DNA of 64,000 nucleotides, from contig CAIJNL010000016.1 of NCBI GenBank assembly GCA_903822005.1, positions 61,184 through 125,183 on the forward strand, in the 5' to 3' direction. Origin of the DNA: an uncultured Nitrospiraceae bacterium (GTDB lineage: Bacteria; Nitrospirota; Thermodesulfovibrionia; Thermodesulfovibrionales; Dissulfurispiraceae). Position numbers and translations under genes: made by a program. This document shows positions 1 to 8,920 of the stretch, piece by piece. Positions within the stretch are counted from its first letter, which is position 1. Every line of letters starts with the position of its first letter. The notes beneath the pieces are model-generated. The model was not told the origin of the DNA. It saw only the letters and a list, made by a program, of their open reading frames with translations, and did not search any database.

Positions 1-1133
1 AGATGGATGAAGTTGCGGAGGAAGGTATCGCTGCCCACTGGAGATACAAGGAAAAAGAGGCGGTGGACAAGAAGAACACCCGCTTTGTGGAGTGGTTAAG
101 AGACCTTGTAAAGGAAATATCGGATGCGGAGGAATTTCTTGAGGCTGTAAAAGGGGAGGTCGCGCCCGATACGGTTTATGTTTTTACGCCGGCCGGAGAT
201 ATAAAGGAACTGCCGGTAGATTCCACTCCCATAGATTTTGCCTATAGCATTCATTCGGCGGTCGGTAATAAATGTGTCGGTGCAAAGATAGACGGCAGGA
301 TAGTGCCTCTCAGGTACAAACTTAACAGCGGCGACGTCGTTGAGATACTGACTTCACCTTCCCAGACTCCAAGCAAGGACTGGCTCAAATTTGTAGTAAC
401 GCAGCGAGCCAAGAGCAGGATAAAGCAGTGGACAAGGGCCGAGGAGAGGAAGAAGGGAATAGAACTCGGCACCAAGCTGCTGGAGGAAGAACTCAGACGG
501 CACGGTACTCCCCAGGCCATGCTCAAGTCTCCCAAGATGGAGGAGGTGCTCAAGAGCTTCAGCATTCTGACGATTGAGGACCTTTATGTGCTGATAGGCT
601 ACGGGAAAATATCCGCACATCAGGTGGTCAACAGGTTCGAGCCTGAGAAGGAAGACCAGCCTGTAACAAAGGTCTCAAAGCCCCAAAAGAGCACGCGGGA
701 TGTTATTACCATAAAAGGCGTTGATAATATCCTCTACCGTATAGGCCGCTGCTGCATGCCAGTGCCGGGTGATAATATTGTCGGCTTTATCACAAGAGGG
801 CGCGGGGTGACCATCCACCGCAAGGAATGCACTGACCTGGAGAGGATAGCCGTGGATGCCGAGCGAATGATAGATGTAGAGTGGAAACATGACGGTGATG
901 TGACAACCCAGACGAAGATCTCGGTGGAAGCTCTTGATAAACCTGGAATACTTGCCAACCTGAGCGCGCTCATATCAACCTCCAATGTAAATATCTCCTC
1001 AGTAAAGGCCGAATCGACCTCGGACAGGCGGGCCCTCATAGAGCTTATAGTCGAGATAAGTGACAGAAGCCAGCTGCTCGCCCTGATAAACAAGGTCTCT
1101 CAGATGGAAGGGATCTTGCATGTCAGAAGGTAG
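1..1133 (+). CDS. rel: RelA/SpoT-family (p)ppGpp synthetase/hydrolase, C-terminal part (5' truncated by window)
   Basis: The gene makes or degrades the alarmone (p)ppGpp in the cytoplasm. Only the regulatory half is present, because the window begins inside the gene. The first 20 or so residues hold the AEEGIAAHW motif that closes the synthetase domain. A TGS domain follows at about residues 55-118. A Cys-containing linker domain (GRCCMPVPGD) lies near residue 246, and an ACT domain fills about residues 297-376. The frame is open to the left edge, so the listed ATG at position 3 is internal. Whether the missing half has an active hydrolase domain cannot be seen. The HU gene follows about 100 bp downstream behind its own promoter. 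The family call is certain; RelA versus bifunctional Rel is not decidable here. Confidence 0.95.
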   Translation, partial: MDEVAEEGIAAHWRYKEKEAVDKKNTRFVEWLRDLVKEISDAEEFLEAVKGEVAPDTVYVFTPAGDIKELPVDSTPIDFAYSIHSAVGNKCVGAKIDGRIVPLRYKLNSGDVVEILTSPSQTPSKDWLKFVVTQRAKSRIKQWTRAEERKKGIELGTKLLEEELRRHGTPQAMLKSPKMEEVLKSFSILTIEDLYVLIGYGKISAHQVVNRFEPEKEDQPVTKVSKPQKSTRDVITIKGVDNILYRIGRCCMPVPGDNIVGFITRGRGVTIHRKECTDLERIAVDAERMIDVEWKHDGDVTTQTKISVEALDKPGILANLSALISTSNVNISSVKAESTSDRRALIELIVEISDRSQLLALINKVSQMEGILHVRR

Positions 1134-1164
1134 TATTGGCGCGGAATTACGGTGATTTCATACC

Positions 1165-1193
1165 TTGACAAATACATTTTATCTTGGTATTGT
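1165..1193 (+). promoter_or_regulatory. Putative sigma-70 promoter of the HU gene
   Basis: A perfect -35 box TTGACA (1165-1170) is followed after 17 bp by TATTGT (1188-1193). The expected start site lies near 1200. A strong Shine-Dalgarno (AAGGAAGGAGG) precedes the HU ATG at 1241. Assigned by eye. Confidence 0.6.
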
Positions 1194-1240
1194 TTAAAGC
1201 AACAAGCAACCACTTTACAAAAGGAAGGAGGGATTAAAAC

Positions 1241-1513
1241 ATGACCAAAGCAGATTTGATTGATAAGATCGCAGCAGTGGCAGGCCTTACCAAGGCCGAT
1301 GCAGGCAGAGCGCTCGACGCAACCCTCGATGCAGTTAAGCTTTCTCTTAAAAAAGGACAGAAGGTGACACTGGTTGGTTTCGGAACATTCTCTGTTTCGA
1401 AGAGGAAGGCAAGAAAGGGCCGGAATCCGAGGACAGGGCAGGAGATAAAGATAGCGGCAGCGAAGGTGCCGAAATTTACATCTGGCAAGACCTTGAAAGA
1501 TTTCATAAAATAA
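1241..1513 (+). CDS. hup: HU-family histone-like DNA-binding protein
   Basis: This is a small basic nucleoid protein that bends and compacts DNA as a dimer. Its 90 residues match the usual HU length. The N-terminal helices begin [11 protein letters not shown]. The glycine-rich turn and beta arm read [16 protein letters not shown], and RNPRTGQEI is the classic DNA-intercalating arm tip. It has its own sigma-70 promoter, a strong ribosome binding site and a downstream terminator, so it is a single-gene transcription unit. Nothing unusual is seen. Confidence 0.97.
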   Translation: MTKADLIDKIAAVAGLTKADAGRALDATLDAVKLSLKKGQKVTLVGFGTFSVSKRKARKGRNPRTGQEIKIAAAKVPKFTSGKTLKDFIK

Positions 1514-1527
1514 CAGACATTCCGCGA

Positions 1528-1562
1528 GGGGAGATGGCTTTGCGGGCCGTCTCCCTTTTTTT
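1528..1562 (+). terminator. Rho-independent terminator of the HU gene
   Basis: A hairpin with stem GGGAGA.GGC and its complement is followed directly by a run of eight to nine T residues, 15 bp after the HU stop codon. Confidence 0.85.
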
Positions 1563-1639
1563 ATTGATGCGGGTTATAATTTAAACCGGGTTGCATAGGA
1601 ACGGCATGCTCACAGAGTTCGGCTTTTTCCCGCAAATTA

Positions 1640-2671
1640 ATGATTACTGATACGGCACTATTTATACTGAGTCTTTTTCTGATACTGATCAGCGCCGAGA
1701 TATTTACCAACGGCGTTGAAGCGCTCGGCAAGAGACTCTCTCTTTCACAGGCAGTCGTGGGCAGCATATTTGCGGCTGTGGGTACTGCCATGCCCGAGAC
1801 CATACTGCCATTTGTTGCCATCTTCATTTATGGAGGAGACGCTGGGGCGCATATAGGTGTGGGCGCGATCCTCGGCGCCCCGTTCATGCTCTCCACCCTC
1901 GTTTTTTTCCTCGTTGGTATTACGGTGCTGATCGGTTATCTGAATAAAAAGAGGGGATTTGAGCTGAATGCCGAGGTTGGCAGCCTGAAAAGGGACCTGG
2001 TATTTTTTATCGGGATGTATGGTGCTGCCATAACAATACCGCTTTTCGTGAGCGGCGGCAATATTGTTCTGGCTATTGGGCTTGTGATCGGTTATTTAAT
2101 ATATGTATACATGACCTTCATGGGTGAGAGCGGAGGCGTCGTCAATGTGGATGAACTCTATTTTGGCAGGTTCGTCCGTGTATTAAAGAGGCACCGCAGG
2201 GAGCGGGATACGGACGCTCCTGAAGCAGTCGTACTGATCTGTTTCCAGGTAGTATTCGCGCTCGCGCTTATGCTGGGTGGAGCGCATATTTTTGTGGGAG
2301 AGCTAGAACAGCTTTCATTGGCCTTGGGCCTGAATCCGCTGCTTTTTGCCCTGCTGCTGGCTCCGGTTGCAACAGAACTGCCCGAAAAGTTCAACAGTAT
2401 CAGCTGGACGCTTAAGGGAAAAGATACGCTGGCAGCCGGAAATATCACAGGGGCCATGGTATTTCAGTCAACATTCCCGGTGTCGCTAGGCCTACTGTTT
2501 ACCGACTGGGCAATCTCCGGCATGGCACTCTTTTCGGCCATTCTTGCCATATTGGCAGCGCTGATACTGTTGGCGGACATAACTGTCAGGAAAAAACTCT
2601 CCCCGATAACCATGATGGCGGCAGGAATTCTTTATATCGTATACGCATTTGCATTAGTATTTGGGCAGTGA
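1640..2671 (+). CDS. Sodium/calcium exchanger (CaCA) family membrane protein
   Basis: This integral inner-membrane antiporter is likely to exchange a divalent cation such as Ca2+ for Na+ or H+. The 343 residues are very hydrophobic, with about ten membrane segments. The two diagnostic alpha-repeats are visible: AAVGTAMPETILPF near residue 45-60, and APVATELPEKFNSI near residue 235-250. Each carries the conserved acidic residue (PE) in the ion pathway. A basic cytoplasmic loop (LKRHRRERD) lies between the halves. A TATAAT at 1575-1580 could be its -10 box. No Shine-Dalgarno is seen before the ATG. The gene converges on the hybrid kinase gene with 25 bp between the two stops. The transported ion is not determinable. 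Confidence 0.85.
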   Translation: MITDTALFILSLFLILISAEIFTNGVEALGKRLSLSQAVVGSIFAAVGTAMPETILPFVAIFIYGGDAGAHIGVGAILGAPFMLSTLVFFLVGITVLIGYLNKKRGFELNAEVGSLKRDLVFFIGMYGAAITIPLFVSGGNIVLAIGLVIGYLIYVYMTFMGESGGVVNVDELYFGRFVRVLKRHRRERDTDAPEAVVLICFQVVFALALMLGGAHIFVGELEQLSLALGLNPLLFALLLAPVATELPEKFNSISWTLKGKDTLAAGNITGAMVFQSTFPVSLGLLFTDWAISGMALFSAILAILAALILLADITVRKKLSPITMMAAGILYIVYAFALVFGQ

Positions 2672-2696
2672 GCCACCAGAAGATCAAAAGCAGGAA

Positions 2697-5174
2697 TCAG
2701 GGCTGGCCGGTGTCCAGGATAAGTCTTATCTTTGTCAGCAGCTCTTTAGGCGACACCGGCTTTGATATGAACTGCCTTCCCTCAGCAACTATTCCCTTGC
2801 TTCTCACCACGTCTCCGGTATAGCCGCTCATAAATACGACTCTTGCGCCGGGGCTGATTTTTCTTATCTCATCAAAAGCTTCCCTGCCTCCCTTGTGAGG
2901 CATTACCACATCCATAAGCACGAGGCTGATATGGTCCTTCTGTTCCATGAATTTATTGACGGCGTCCCGCCCATCTCCGGCTTCGAGAACCTTGTATCCG
3001 TATTCTTCGAGCATGCCCTTCAACGACTCTCTTGTCGTCTGTTCATCTTCTGCGACAAGTATGACTTCGGCCCCGCCTTTTAACGGCAGAATATCAGCGG
3101 ATTCGGAGATTGAAGCGTTAATACTCAGCATCGGCAGATACATCCTGAAGGTAGTGCCTTTTTGTGCTTCACTGTATACATCTATATAACCGCCATGCTG
3201 TTTGATAATGCCGTAGACGATGGCAAGGCCGAGCCCGGTGCCCTTGCCGACCTCCTTGGTAGTAAAAAAAGGATCGAATATCTTGTTCCTTGTATTATCA
3301 TCCATGCCCGAACCGGTATCCTCGACCTGTATGAGGGCATAGCGGCCTGGCTTTCCATGGCCATGCAGCTTTATGAATTCGTCATCCATAAACATAACTG
3401 ATGTGCTGATCGACAGGGTCCCGCCTTCGGGCATGGCGTCCCTTGCGTTTGTAGCAAGGTTGACGAGTATCTGATCGAGCTGAATGCTGTCGGTCAGTAT
3501 CACGATGTCATCACCCGACAGGCCGATGTCAAGCTTTATGTCCTCACCTATAACCCTTGCTATCAGCATGCAGGTATTACTTATGATCTCATTCAGTTTC
3601 ATGGGCCGTACGTTGATCACCTGTTTCCTGCTGAACGCAAGCAGGCTGCCTGTGAGTTTTGATGCCTTGTCAGCCAGCTCAAACAGTTTTGAGAGATGTT
3701 TTCTGGCGGGATCATCCTCCTGCATCTTCATCTGGGCAAGCGTGGTGAAGCCTATCATTGCGCTGAGGATATTGTTGAAGTCATGCGCTACTCCCCCAGC
3801 CAGCTGACCGACAGCCTCTGTTTTCTGGGCATGCTGCAGCTGTTCCTCAAGCTTTTTCTGTTCGGTTATATCGTATATGGTGCCCTGGATAAAGGCGGGA
3901 TTCCCGGATTCGTCACATTTGTTCTGGATCAGCTCCTTTATCCATCGCATCTGGCCGTCCTTTCGCAGTATGCGGTACTCACGTTCTATCGAGTAATTGG
4001 GTATGCTTTGCAGATCAGCTATGTTTTCGTAAAGTTTTGGAATATCGTCGGGGTGGACTATCTCGTGCCATCGTACTTTTCTCGACATGAATTCCTCTCC
4101 CGTGTATCCGGTTATCTTCTCGGTAGTGCCATGGAAGAAGAGGGGCTTCAAATCTATAGTGCGCTTAAAGGCCACGCCGGGAAAGTCTTCCAGGAACAGG
4201 CGGTATCGCTCTTCGCTTTCCCTCTGTGCATTTTCGGCATTCTTGCGTTCAGTGATGTCTCTTATCATGCCGTCGTACGCGACGAGCTCAGCCGCTTCAT
4301 TAAAGGAAGGCACGATTGTATTGCGCACCCAGATTACCGTACCGTTTTTGTGAATGAGCCGGTGCTCAAGCGGAATTACAGGATTTCCGGATATTGCGAG
4401 GTTTATCTGCCGCAGAACGGCATCACGGTCTGCTTCATACACCATCTGAAACCACAGGTTGTGGTCGGCATCGTATTCTTCGGATGAATATCCGGTGACA
4501 GCGATACAGGCTGGTCCATGTTTTGTCGAAACGGCCTTACCGGCCTCGACACTGACCGTATATATATAATCTGTGACCGACTCGATCAGGCGCCTGTAAC
4601 GCTCCTCGCTTTTCAGCAGGGACTCTTTTGTCTCGATTACCTTCAAGGCATGTGCGGCGAGGTCTGATATGAAGCGGACGAGTGCCTTGTCGTATGATAT
4701 TATATACTCCACTTTTTCCCGGCTGAATACCGGCGTTTTTTCAAGCGCGGCGATATACGCGTCTTTGTCAAAACCGAACTCATCCGCCTGGCGAATGAAC
4801 TGCTCGCGGTCAATAACTTCATCGTCATAGAAAAATTGTGACAGGAATAGCGTTGCGAGATGGCGTCCTCCAACAATAATGGGCAGTGCTATGTGCCACA
4901 TCCCATTTTTGCATCTGTACTGCATAGAGTCCGCGGCGCCGGGATTCGAATTGATGAGAAGGTCACTCTCCAGGCAGCGTTGATGCGATATTGGATTGGC
5001 ACGATGGAATTGATCACAGATGTCGGAACGTCCGGCAACAATGACAAATGTCGAGTCAATGGCATCGGCAATGCTGATAGGCAACCCGCTGGCACGGAAG
5101 TTGGCATCAGCCAGTTTCCGGATGAGTGACATGTCCAGCAGATCGGGGAGGCGATAGTCACGAGTCTTCATCAT
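2697..5174 (-). CDS. PocR-PAS-PAS hybrid sensor histidine kinase with receiver domain
   Basis: This 825-residue cytoplasmic signalling protein has no clear membrane segment. The order is a PocR-type sensory domain (about 10-180, with several Cys residues), a PAS domain (about 190-312), a second PAS with PAC (about 322-440), HisKA with phospho-acceptor His464 in GGVAHDFNN, a HATPase domain (about 565-685, motifs NARDA, DTGSGM and GTGLGL), and a C-terminal receiver (about 704-820, phosphorylatable Asp755 in VLMDVV). PocR domains sense small molecules such as diols in other systems; the ligand here is unknown. No partner regulator lies beside it. A GGAG site stands 4-5 nt before the first of two ATG codons. 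Confidence 0.93.
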   Translation of the reverse strand: MMKTRDYRLPDLLDMSLIRKLADANFRASGLPISIADAIDSTFVIVAGRSDICDQFHRANPISHQRCLESDLLINSNPGAADSMQYRCKNGMWHIALPIIVGGRHLATLFLSQFFYDDEVIDREQFIRQADEFGFDKDAYIAALEKTPVFSREKVEYIISYDKALVRFISDLAAHALKVIETKESLLKSEERYRRLIESVTDYIYTVSVEAGKAVSTKHGPACIAVTGYSSEEYDADHNLWFQMVYEADRDAVLRQINLAISGNPVIPLEHRLIHKNGTVIWVRNTIVPSFNEAAELVAYDGMIRDITERKNAENAQRESEERYRLFLEDFPGVAFKRTIDLKPLFFHGTTEKITGYTGEEFMSRKVRWHEIVHPDDIPKLYENIADLQSIPNYSIEREYRILRKDGQMRWIKELIQNKCDESGNPAFIQGTIYDITEQKKLEEQLQHAQKTEAVGQLAGGVAHDFNNILSAMIGFTTLAQMKMQEDDPARKHLSKLFELADKASKLTGSLLAFSRKQVINVRPMKLNEIISNTCMLIARVIGEDIKLDIGLSGDDIVILTDSIQLDQILVNLATNARDAMPEGGTLSISTSVMFMDDEFIKLHGHGKPGRYALIQVEDTGSGMDDNTRNKIFDPFFTTKEVGKGTGLGLAIVYGIIKQHGGYIDVYSEAQKGTTFRMYLPMLSINASISESADILPLKGGAEVILVAEDEQTTRESLKGMLEEYGYKVLEAGDGRDAVNKFMEQKDHISLVLMDVVMPHKGGREAFDEIRKISPGARVVFMSGYTGDVVRSKGIVAEGRQFISKPVSPKELLTKIRLILDTGQP

Positions 5175-5391
5175 TGTTCTCCGGCACTACCCTGGATAGT
5201 TAATCCGACCATATATATTATGGTTGCATTGCTACTAAAGGCAAGTGCCGCCGGTCCGAGGGTGCAACGCGGGCTTGCGTCTGTTTTAATATTCCTCATA
5301 CACTTGATATAATCAAAGCAACGGATAAGTCTTTGCAGTCCTGGATTGACCGGATTTTGGCAAATGATATCGTCGTAATAAAGGGGGAGAC

Positions 5392-6321
5392 ATGAAAATA
5401 GCGATTGTCGGAACAGGCGGTGTTGGGGGTTATTATGGAGCATTGCTGGCCAGGGCAGGGCAAGATGTGACATTTATAGCAAGGGGGGCGCATCTCCAGG
5501 CGATCAGGCAAAAAGGTCTCCAGGTAAAGAGCGTGCTTGGAGATTTTCTTATATCCCCCGCGAAAGCGACCGACAAACCGGCAGAAGTCGGGCCAGTTGA
5601 TCTCATCCTTTTTACCACCAAAAGCTACCAGACAGACGACGCAGTAGCGGTAATGATGCCGTTGGTTGGCAAGGATACCGTCGTCGTGCCTTTCCAGAAT
5701 GGGATAGATGCGCTTGAGCGCATAGGCCTGACAGTGGGTATGGAGCATATGATATGTGGAGCCACATGGATATATGCTGAGGTCGAGGCCCCAGGTGTGA
5801 TAAAGCATTCCAGTCAGTTCCACCGTATTGCGATTGGCGAACCAGGAGGCAAGGAGACACAAAGGCTTAAGGCCATTTTTGATGTTCTTAAGTCTTCCGG
5901 CGCGACGGTAGAGACGAGCAGCGACATACAGAAGGTGCTCTGGACCAAGTTTATATTTATATCGGCCATCAGCGCCATTGGCTGTCTTACGCGCCTGGCT
6001 ACGGCAGAATATCGCGGCGTTCCGGAGGCGCGCGCCTTGCTGAAGGCTGCGGTTGCGGAGGTTGCCGCCGTCGGCCGCTCAAGGGGAGTGGCGCTTGACA
6101 CGGATGTGGTCGAGAAGACCATGGCCTTTATCGATGCGGGTGCCACCGGTATGAAGCCCTCGATGCAGCGTGATGTCGAGAGCGGAAAGCGGTCGGAGCT
6201 TGAATCCATGATCGGAGTCGTAGTGCGTATGGGAGAATTACAGAATGTTCCTGTGCCAGTGATGGGATTCGCATATGCCATTCTCAAGCCGCGAGAGCTG
6301 CTTGCCCAGAAGGCGTCATAA
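5392..6321 (+). CDS. panE: 2-dehydropantoate 2-reductase (ketopantoate reductase)
   Basis: The enzyme reduces ketopantoate to pantoate with NADPH in the pantothenate and coenzyme A pathway. The protein starts with a Rossmann motif (GTGGVGGYYGA) at residue 7. It continues with the PFQNG segment and the WTKFIFISAISAIGCL helix that carries the catalytic Lys. The C-terminal half has the ApbA helical fold with a conserved SMQRDVESGKRSE stretch. Length 309 fits the family. A good ribosome binding site (AAGGGGGAGA) precedes the ATG. Close homologues act on other 2-keto acids, so substrate is probable rather than certain. The nth gene begins 19 bp downstream. Confidence 0.85.
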   Translation: MKIAIVGTGGVGGYYGALLARAGQDVTFIARGAHLQAIRQKGLQVKSVLGDFLISPAKATDKPAEVGPVDLILFTTKSYQTDDAVAVMMPLVGKDTVVVPFQNGIDALERIGLTVGMEHMICGATWIYAEVEAPGVIKHSSQFHRIAIGEPGGKETQRLKAIFDVLKSSGATVETSSDIQKVLWTKFIFISAISAIGCLTRLATAEYRGVPEARALLKAAVAEVAAVGRSRGVALDTDVVEKTMAFIDAGATGMKPSMQRDVESGKRSELESMIGVVVRMGELQNVPVPVMGFAYAILKPRELLAQKAS

Positions 6322-6340
6322 AAATTATACGGGTGTGACG

Positions 6341-6973
6341 ATGGACAAAAAAATGCTGATGGGCGTGATTATCAAACGCCTTAAAAAGGAGTTCCCTGTC
6401 CTGAAGTGCGGGCTTGATTTTAACAGCCCGTTTGAATTGCTTGTCTCGACAATTCTGTCGGCACAATCGACTGATGTTCATGTTAACAAGGTCACAAAGA
6501 CAATCTTCATGAAGTACCGCAATGTAAAGGACTTTGCTGCTGCCGATCGGGCGGTCCTTGAAAAGGACGTAAGTTCGGTTAACTTTTACAGAAACAAGGC
6601 ACAGAATATACAGAACGCGGCAAAGATCCTTGTGGAGAAGTTCGGCGGTGCGGTTCCGCAGACCATGGAAGAACTTGTAAGCCTGCCGGGTGTGGCGAGA
6701 AAGACCGCCAACATCGTCCTGTACAATGCGTTCAATATTACTGAAGGGATAGCGGTAGATACGCATGTAATACGCCTTGCCGGAAGGCTCGGGCTCACGG
6801 AAAATACGGACCCTGTGAAGATAGAGCAGGACCTTATGGAGATCACGCCTAAAAAGGAATGGGGCAACATTACGCACCTGCTGATAAATCACGGCAGGAA
6901 GACCTGCCAGGCAAGAAAGATGATGCATGAGGATTGTGTTCTCTTCGATATCTGTCCGTCGAGGGACAGCTGA
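6341..6973 (+). CDS. nth: Endonuclease III (DNA N-glycosylase/AP lyase) with altered Fe-S motif
   Basis: This base-excision repair enzyme removes oxidized pyrimidines and cuts the AP site. Starting at the internal ATG (MDKKML) gives 210 residues, the usual length. The track start at 6275 would add 22 non-conserved residues that overlap panE. The helix-hairpin-helix LPGVARKTAN carries the catalytic Lys121, and Asp140 is in VDTHV. The usual C-terminal C-x6-C-x2-C-x5-C cluster ligands read Cys189, His196, Cys199 and Cys205, so the second cysteine is histidine (codon CAT). The rest of the motif is intact, so the site looks substituted rather than lost. Assignment is certain; cluster status is open. 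Confidence 0.93.
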   Translation: MDKKMLMGVIIKRLKKEFPVLKCGLDFNSPFELLVSTILSAQSTDVHVNKVTKTIFMKYRNVKDFAAADRAVLEKDVSSVNFYRNKAQNIQNAAKILVEKFGGAVPQTMEELVSLPGVARKTANIVLYNAFNITEGIAVDTHVIRLAGRLGLTENTDPVKIEQDLMEITPKKEWGNITHLLINHGRKTCQARKMMHEDCVLFDICPSRDS

Positions 6974-7001
6974 TCGGCAGAAGGGGCATGGGGGTCTGGA
7001 A

Positions 7002-7994
7002 ATGAATAATAAAAAGAAAATTATTCTGATCGGCATTGTCGTTGCGGCGGCAGTCGCTGCGGTCCTTTTCTTTGGCGGCTTCTGGAAGGAAAGCGATGAC
7101 GGGACAATTGCATTATCCGGCAATGTTGAGGTTACCAAGGTAGATACCGGGTTTAAGATAGCCGGTAGAGTTGTCGAGCTTCTGACAGACGAAGGCCACA
7201 AGGTCGAAAAGGGCCAAAAGCTTGCGGTACTGGACAGCGCGGAACTCAGAAACATGGTTGCCCAGAGCAGGGCTTCCGTCAGTGAAGCATTAACAAAGCT
7301 GGAAGAGCTCAGGGCAGGATCCAGGCACCAGGAAATAGCCTATGCGTCAGCGAACGTGAAGGCCGCCGAAGCGGAACTGGTCAAGGCAAGAAAAGATTTT
7401 GAGAGGGCGGAAAGGCTCTTTAGACAGGAAGCAATAGCGGTTTCTCAGCTGGATGCTTACAGGAGCGCGTATGACAGCAGGGCCGAGCAGGTCAAGGCCG
7501 CGCAGGAGCAATTGAGCCTGCTTAAAGAAGGGCCGCGAAAAGAAGTCATCAGGGCTGCTGAGGACCGCGAGAGGCAGGCAAAGGCCGCTCTAGGTGTAAT
7601 AGAGGAGCGGTTTGGTGATACGGTGCTTTATGCACCGGTGTCGGGAGTTGTGCTTAAAAAGAACATAGAGCTGGGAGAAGTTGTGCAGCCCGGCACCCCG
7701 GTCTTTACAGTCGGAGAGGTCGATGATCCCTGGATAAAGGTTTATGTCAAATCAGACAGGATCGGGCTGGTAAAACTCGGGCAGAAGGCTGATATTTCGG
7801 TTGACTCATATAAGGGCAAGGTCTACGAAGGCGTTGTAAGTTATATTTCGGACCAGACCGAATTTACTCCCAAGACAGTGCAGACACAGGAGGAAAGGGT
7901 CAAGCTTGTCTTTGGAGTAAAGGTGCGGGTCAGTAATATCAATCAGGAACTGAAACCGGGTATGCCTGCTGATGTAAAGATTCACGTCAGATGA
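7002..7994 (+). CDS. HlyD/YbhG-family membrane fusion protein of an ABC exporter
   Basis: This periplasmic adaptor is anchored by one N-terminal membrane helix (about residues 7-24, after MNNKKK). It carries a lipoyl-like half motif (AGRVVELLTDEGHKVEKGQK), a long alpha-helical hairpin (about 80-205, rich in Ala, Glu and Arg), and the second half APVSGVVLKKNIELGEVVQPG. It should link the inner-membrane exporter to the outer membrane. The start chosen (7002) follows GGGGTCTGGA; the track start at 6927 lies inside nth. It is the first gene of a five-gene operon and overlaps the next gene by 4 bp (ATGA). Substrate unknown. Confidence 0.88.
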   Translation: MNNKKKIILIGIVVAAAVAAVLFFGGFWKESDDGTIALSGNVEVTKVDTGFKIAGRVVELLTDEGHKVEKGQKLAVLDSAELRNMVAQSRASVSEALTKLEELRAGSRHQEIAYASANVKAAEAELVKARKDFERAERLFRQEAIAVSQLDAYRSAYDSRAEQVKAAQEQLSLLKEGPRKEVIRAAEDRERQAKAALGVIEERFGDTVLYAPVSGVVLKKNIELGEVVQPGTPVFTVGEVDDPWIKVYVKSDRIGLVKLGQKADISVDSYKGKVYEGVVSYISDQTEFTPKTVQTQEERVKLVFGVKVRVSNINQELKPGMPADVKIHVR

Positions 7995-8920
7995 GCGATG
8001 TCGCAATACGGATAGCGGATCTGACCAAGACGTTCGGCGACAATATTGCGGTAGACCACCTTGATCTTGATGTCTTCAAGGGAGAACTCTTCGGCCTCGT
8101 CGGTCCCGACGGGGCAGGCAAGACCACCACCATGAGACTTCTGTCGTCCGTTATGGAGCCTTCCTCAGGTGTGGCTTTTGTCGCGGGCCATTCCATACTC
8201 ACAGAAGGGGAGCGGATCAAGGAAAAGATCGGATATATGTCGCAGCGTTTTGGGCTGTACGAAGACCTGACCGTTATGGAAAACATACTTTTCTACGCCG
8301 ACATTTACGATGTGCCCGGACGCGAACGCCCCGCGCGCATAGAAAAGCTGCTCTCATTCAGTAATCTCACTCCATTCAGGGACCGTCTTGCCGGGAAACT
8401 TTCGGGAGGCATGAAACAGAAGCTCGGACTCGCCTGCGCTCTCATCCATACCCCGGAGGTCCTCTTTCTGGATGAACCTACCAATGGCGTAGACCCGGTC
8501 TCACGCAGGGATTTCTGGCGTATACTCTACGATCTTCTGAAAGAGCAGGTCACCATATTTGTCTCGACGTCCTATCTTGATGAGGCCGAAAGATGCACGC
8601 GCATCGGTCTTATGCATAAAGGGAAACTGCTGATAAAGGACGAGCCGGTCAAGGTCAAAAAATCTCTGGTGTTTCCGATGAGCGAGATATGGTGCGACAA
8701 CCCGAGATCTGCTGCGGAACTTATCAGGGGAGGCGCGGGTGTCAAAAAGGTCAATGTTTACGGCGACCGCATTCATGTTCTGGTTGAGAGTAAGGAGGCC
8801 ATTCCCGGGATCATTCAGAAACTGAAGAGCGGTGCCATAGGAATAAAAGATTATCGGGAAGTTCTGCCTTCCATCGAGGACGTTTTTATTTCGATGGTCG
8901 AAGGAGAAGTGTCAAAATGA
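7991..8920 (+). CDS. ABC exporter ATP-binding protein, first (YbhF N-half-like)
   Basis: This cytoplasmic ATPase of 309 residues powers the linked ABC-2 permeases. Visible motifs are Walker A GPDGAGKTT, signature LSGGMKQK, Walker B VLFLDEPTNGVDP, and a switch region STSYLDEAERC, where Ser-Tyr replaces the usual His. The C-terminal 80 residues form the small domain common in drug and multi-copper ABC ATPases. E. coli YbhF is one protein with two such ATPase halves; here they are two genes overlapping by 4 bp (ATGA). Replacement of the switch His suggests that this half may be the weaker ATPase. That is an inference. Confidence 0.9.
   Translation: MSDVAIRIADLTKTFGDNIAVDHLDLDVFKGELFGLVGPDGAGKTTTMRLLSSVMEPSSGVAFVAGHSILTEGERIKEKIGYMSQRFGLYEDLTVMENILFYADIYDVPGRERPARIEKLLSFSNLTPFRDRLAGKLSGGMKQKLGLACALIHTPEVLFLDEPTNGVDPVSRRDFWRILYDLLKEQVTIFVSTSYLDEAERCTRIGLMHKGKLLIKDEPVKVKKSLVFPMSEIWCDNPRSAAELIRGGAGVKKVNVYGDRIHVLVESKEAIPGIIQKLKSGAIGIKDYREVLPSIEDVFISMVEGEVSK

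Noticed and set aside
5300-5320. TATAAT at 5308-5313 as the panE promoter
   Set aside because: The -35 region is poor and several AT-rich alternatives exist; not strong enough to list as a feature.
6284-7255. 323-aa minus-strand ORF across nth and the HlyD gene
   Set aside because: Shadow of two well-supported genes; no recognisable domain.
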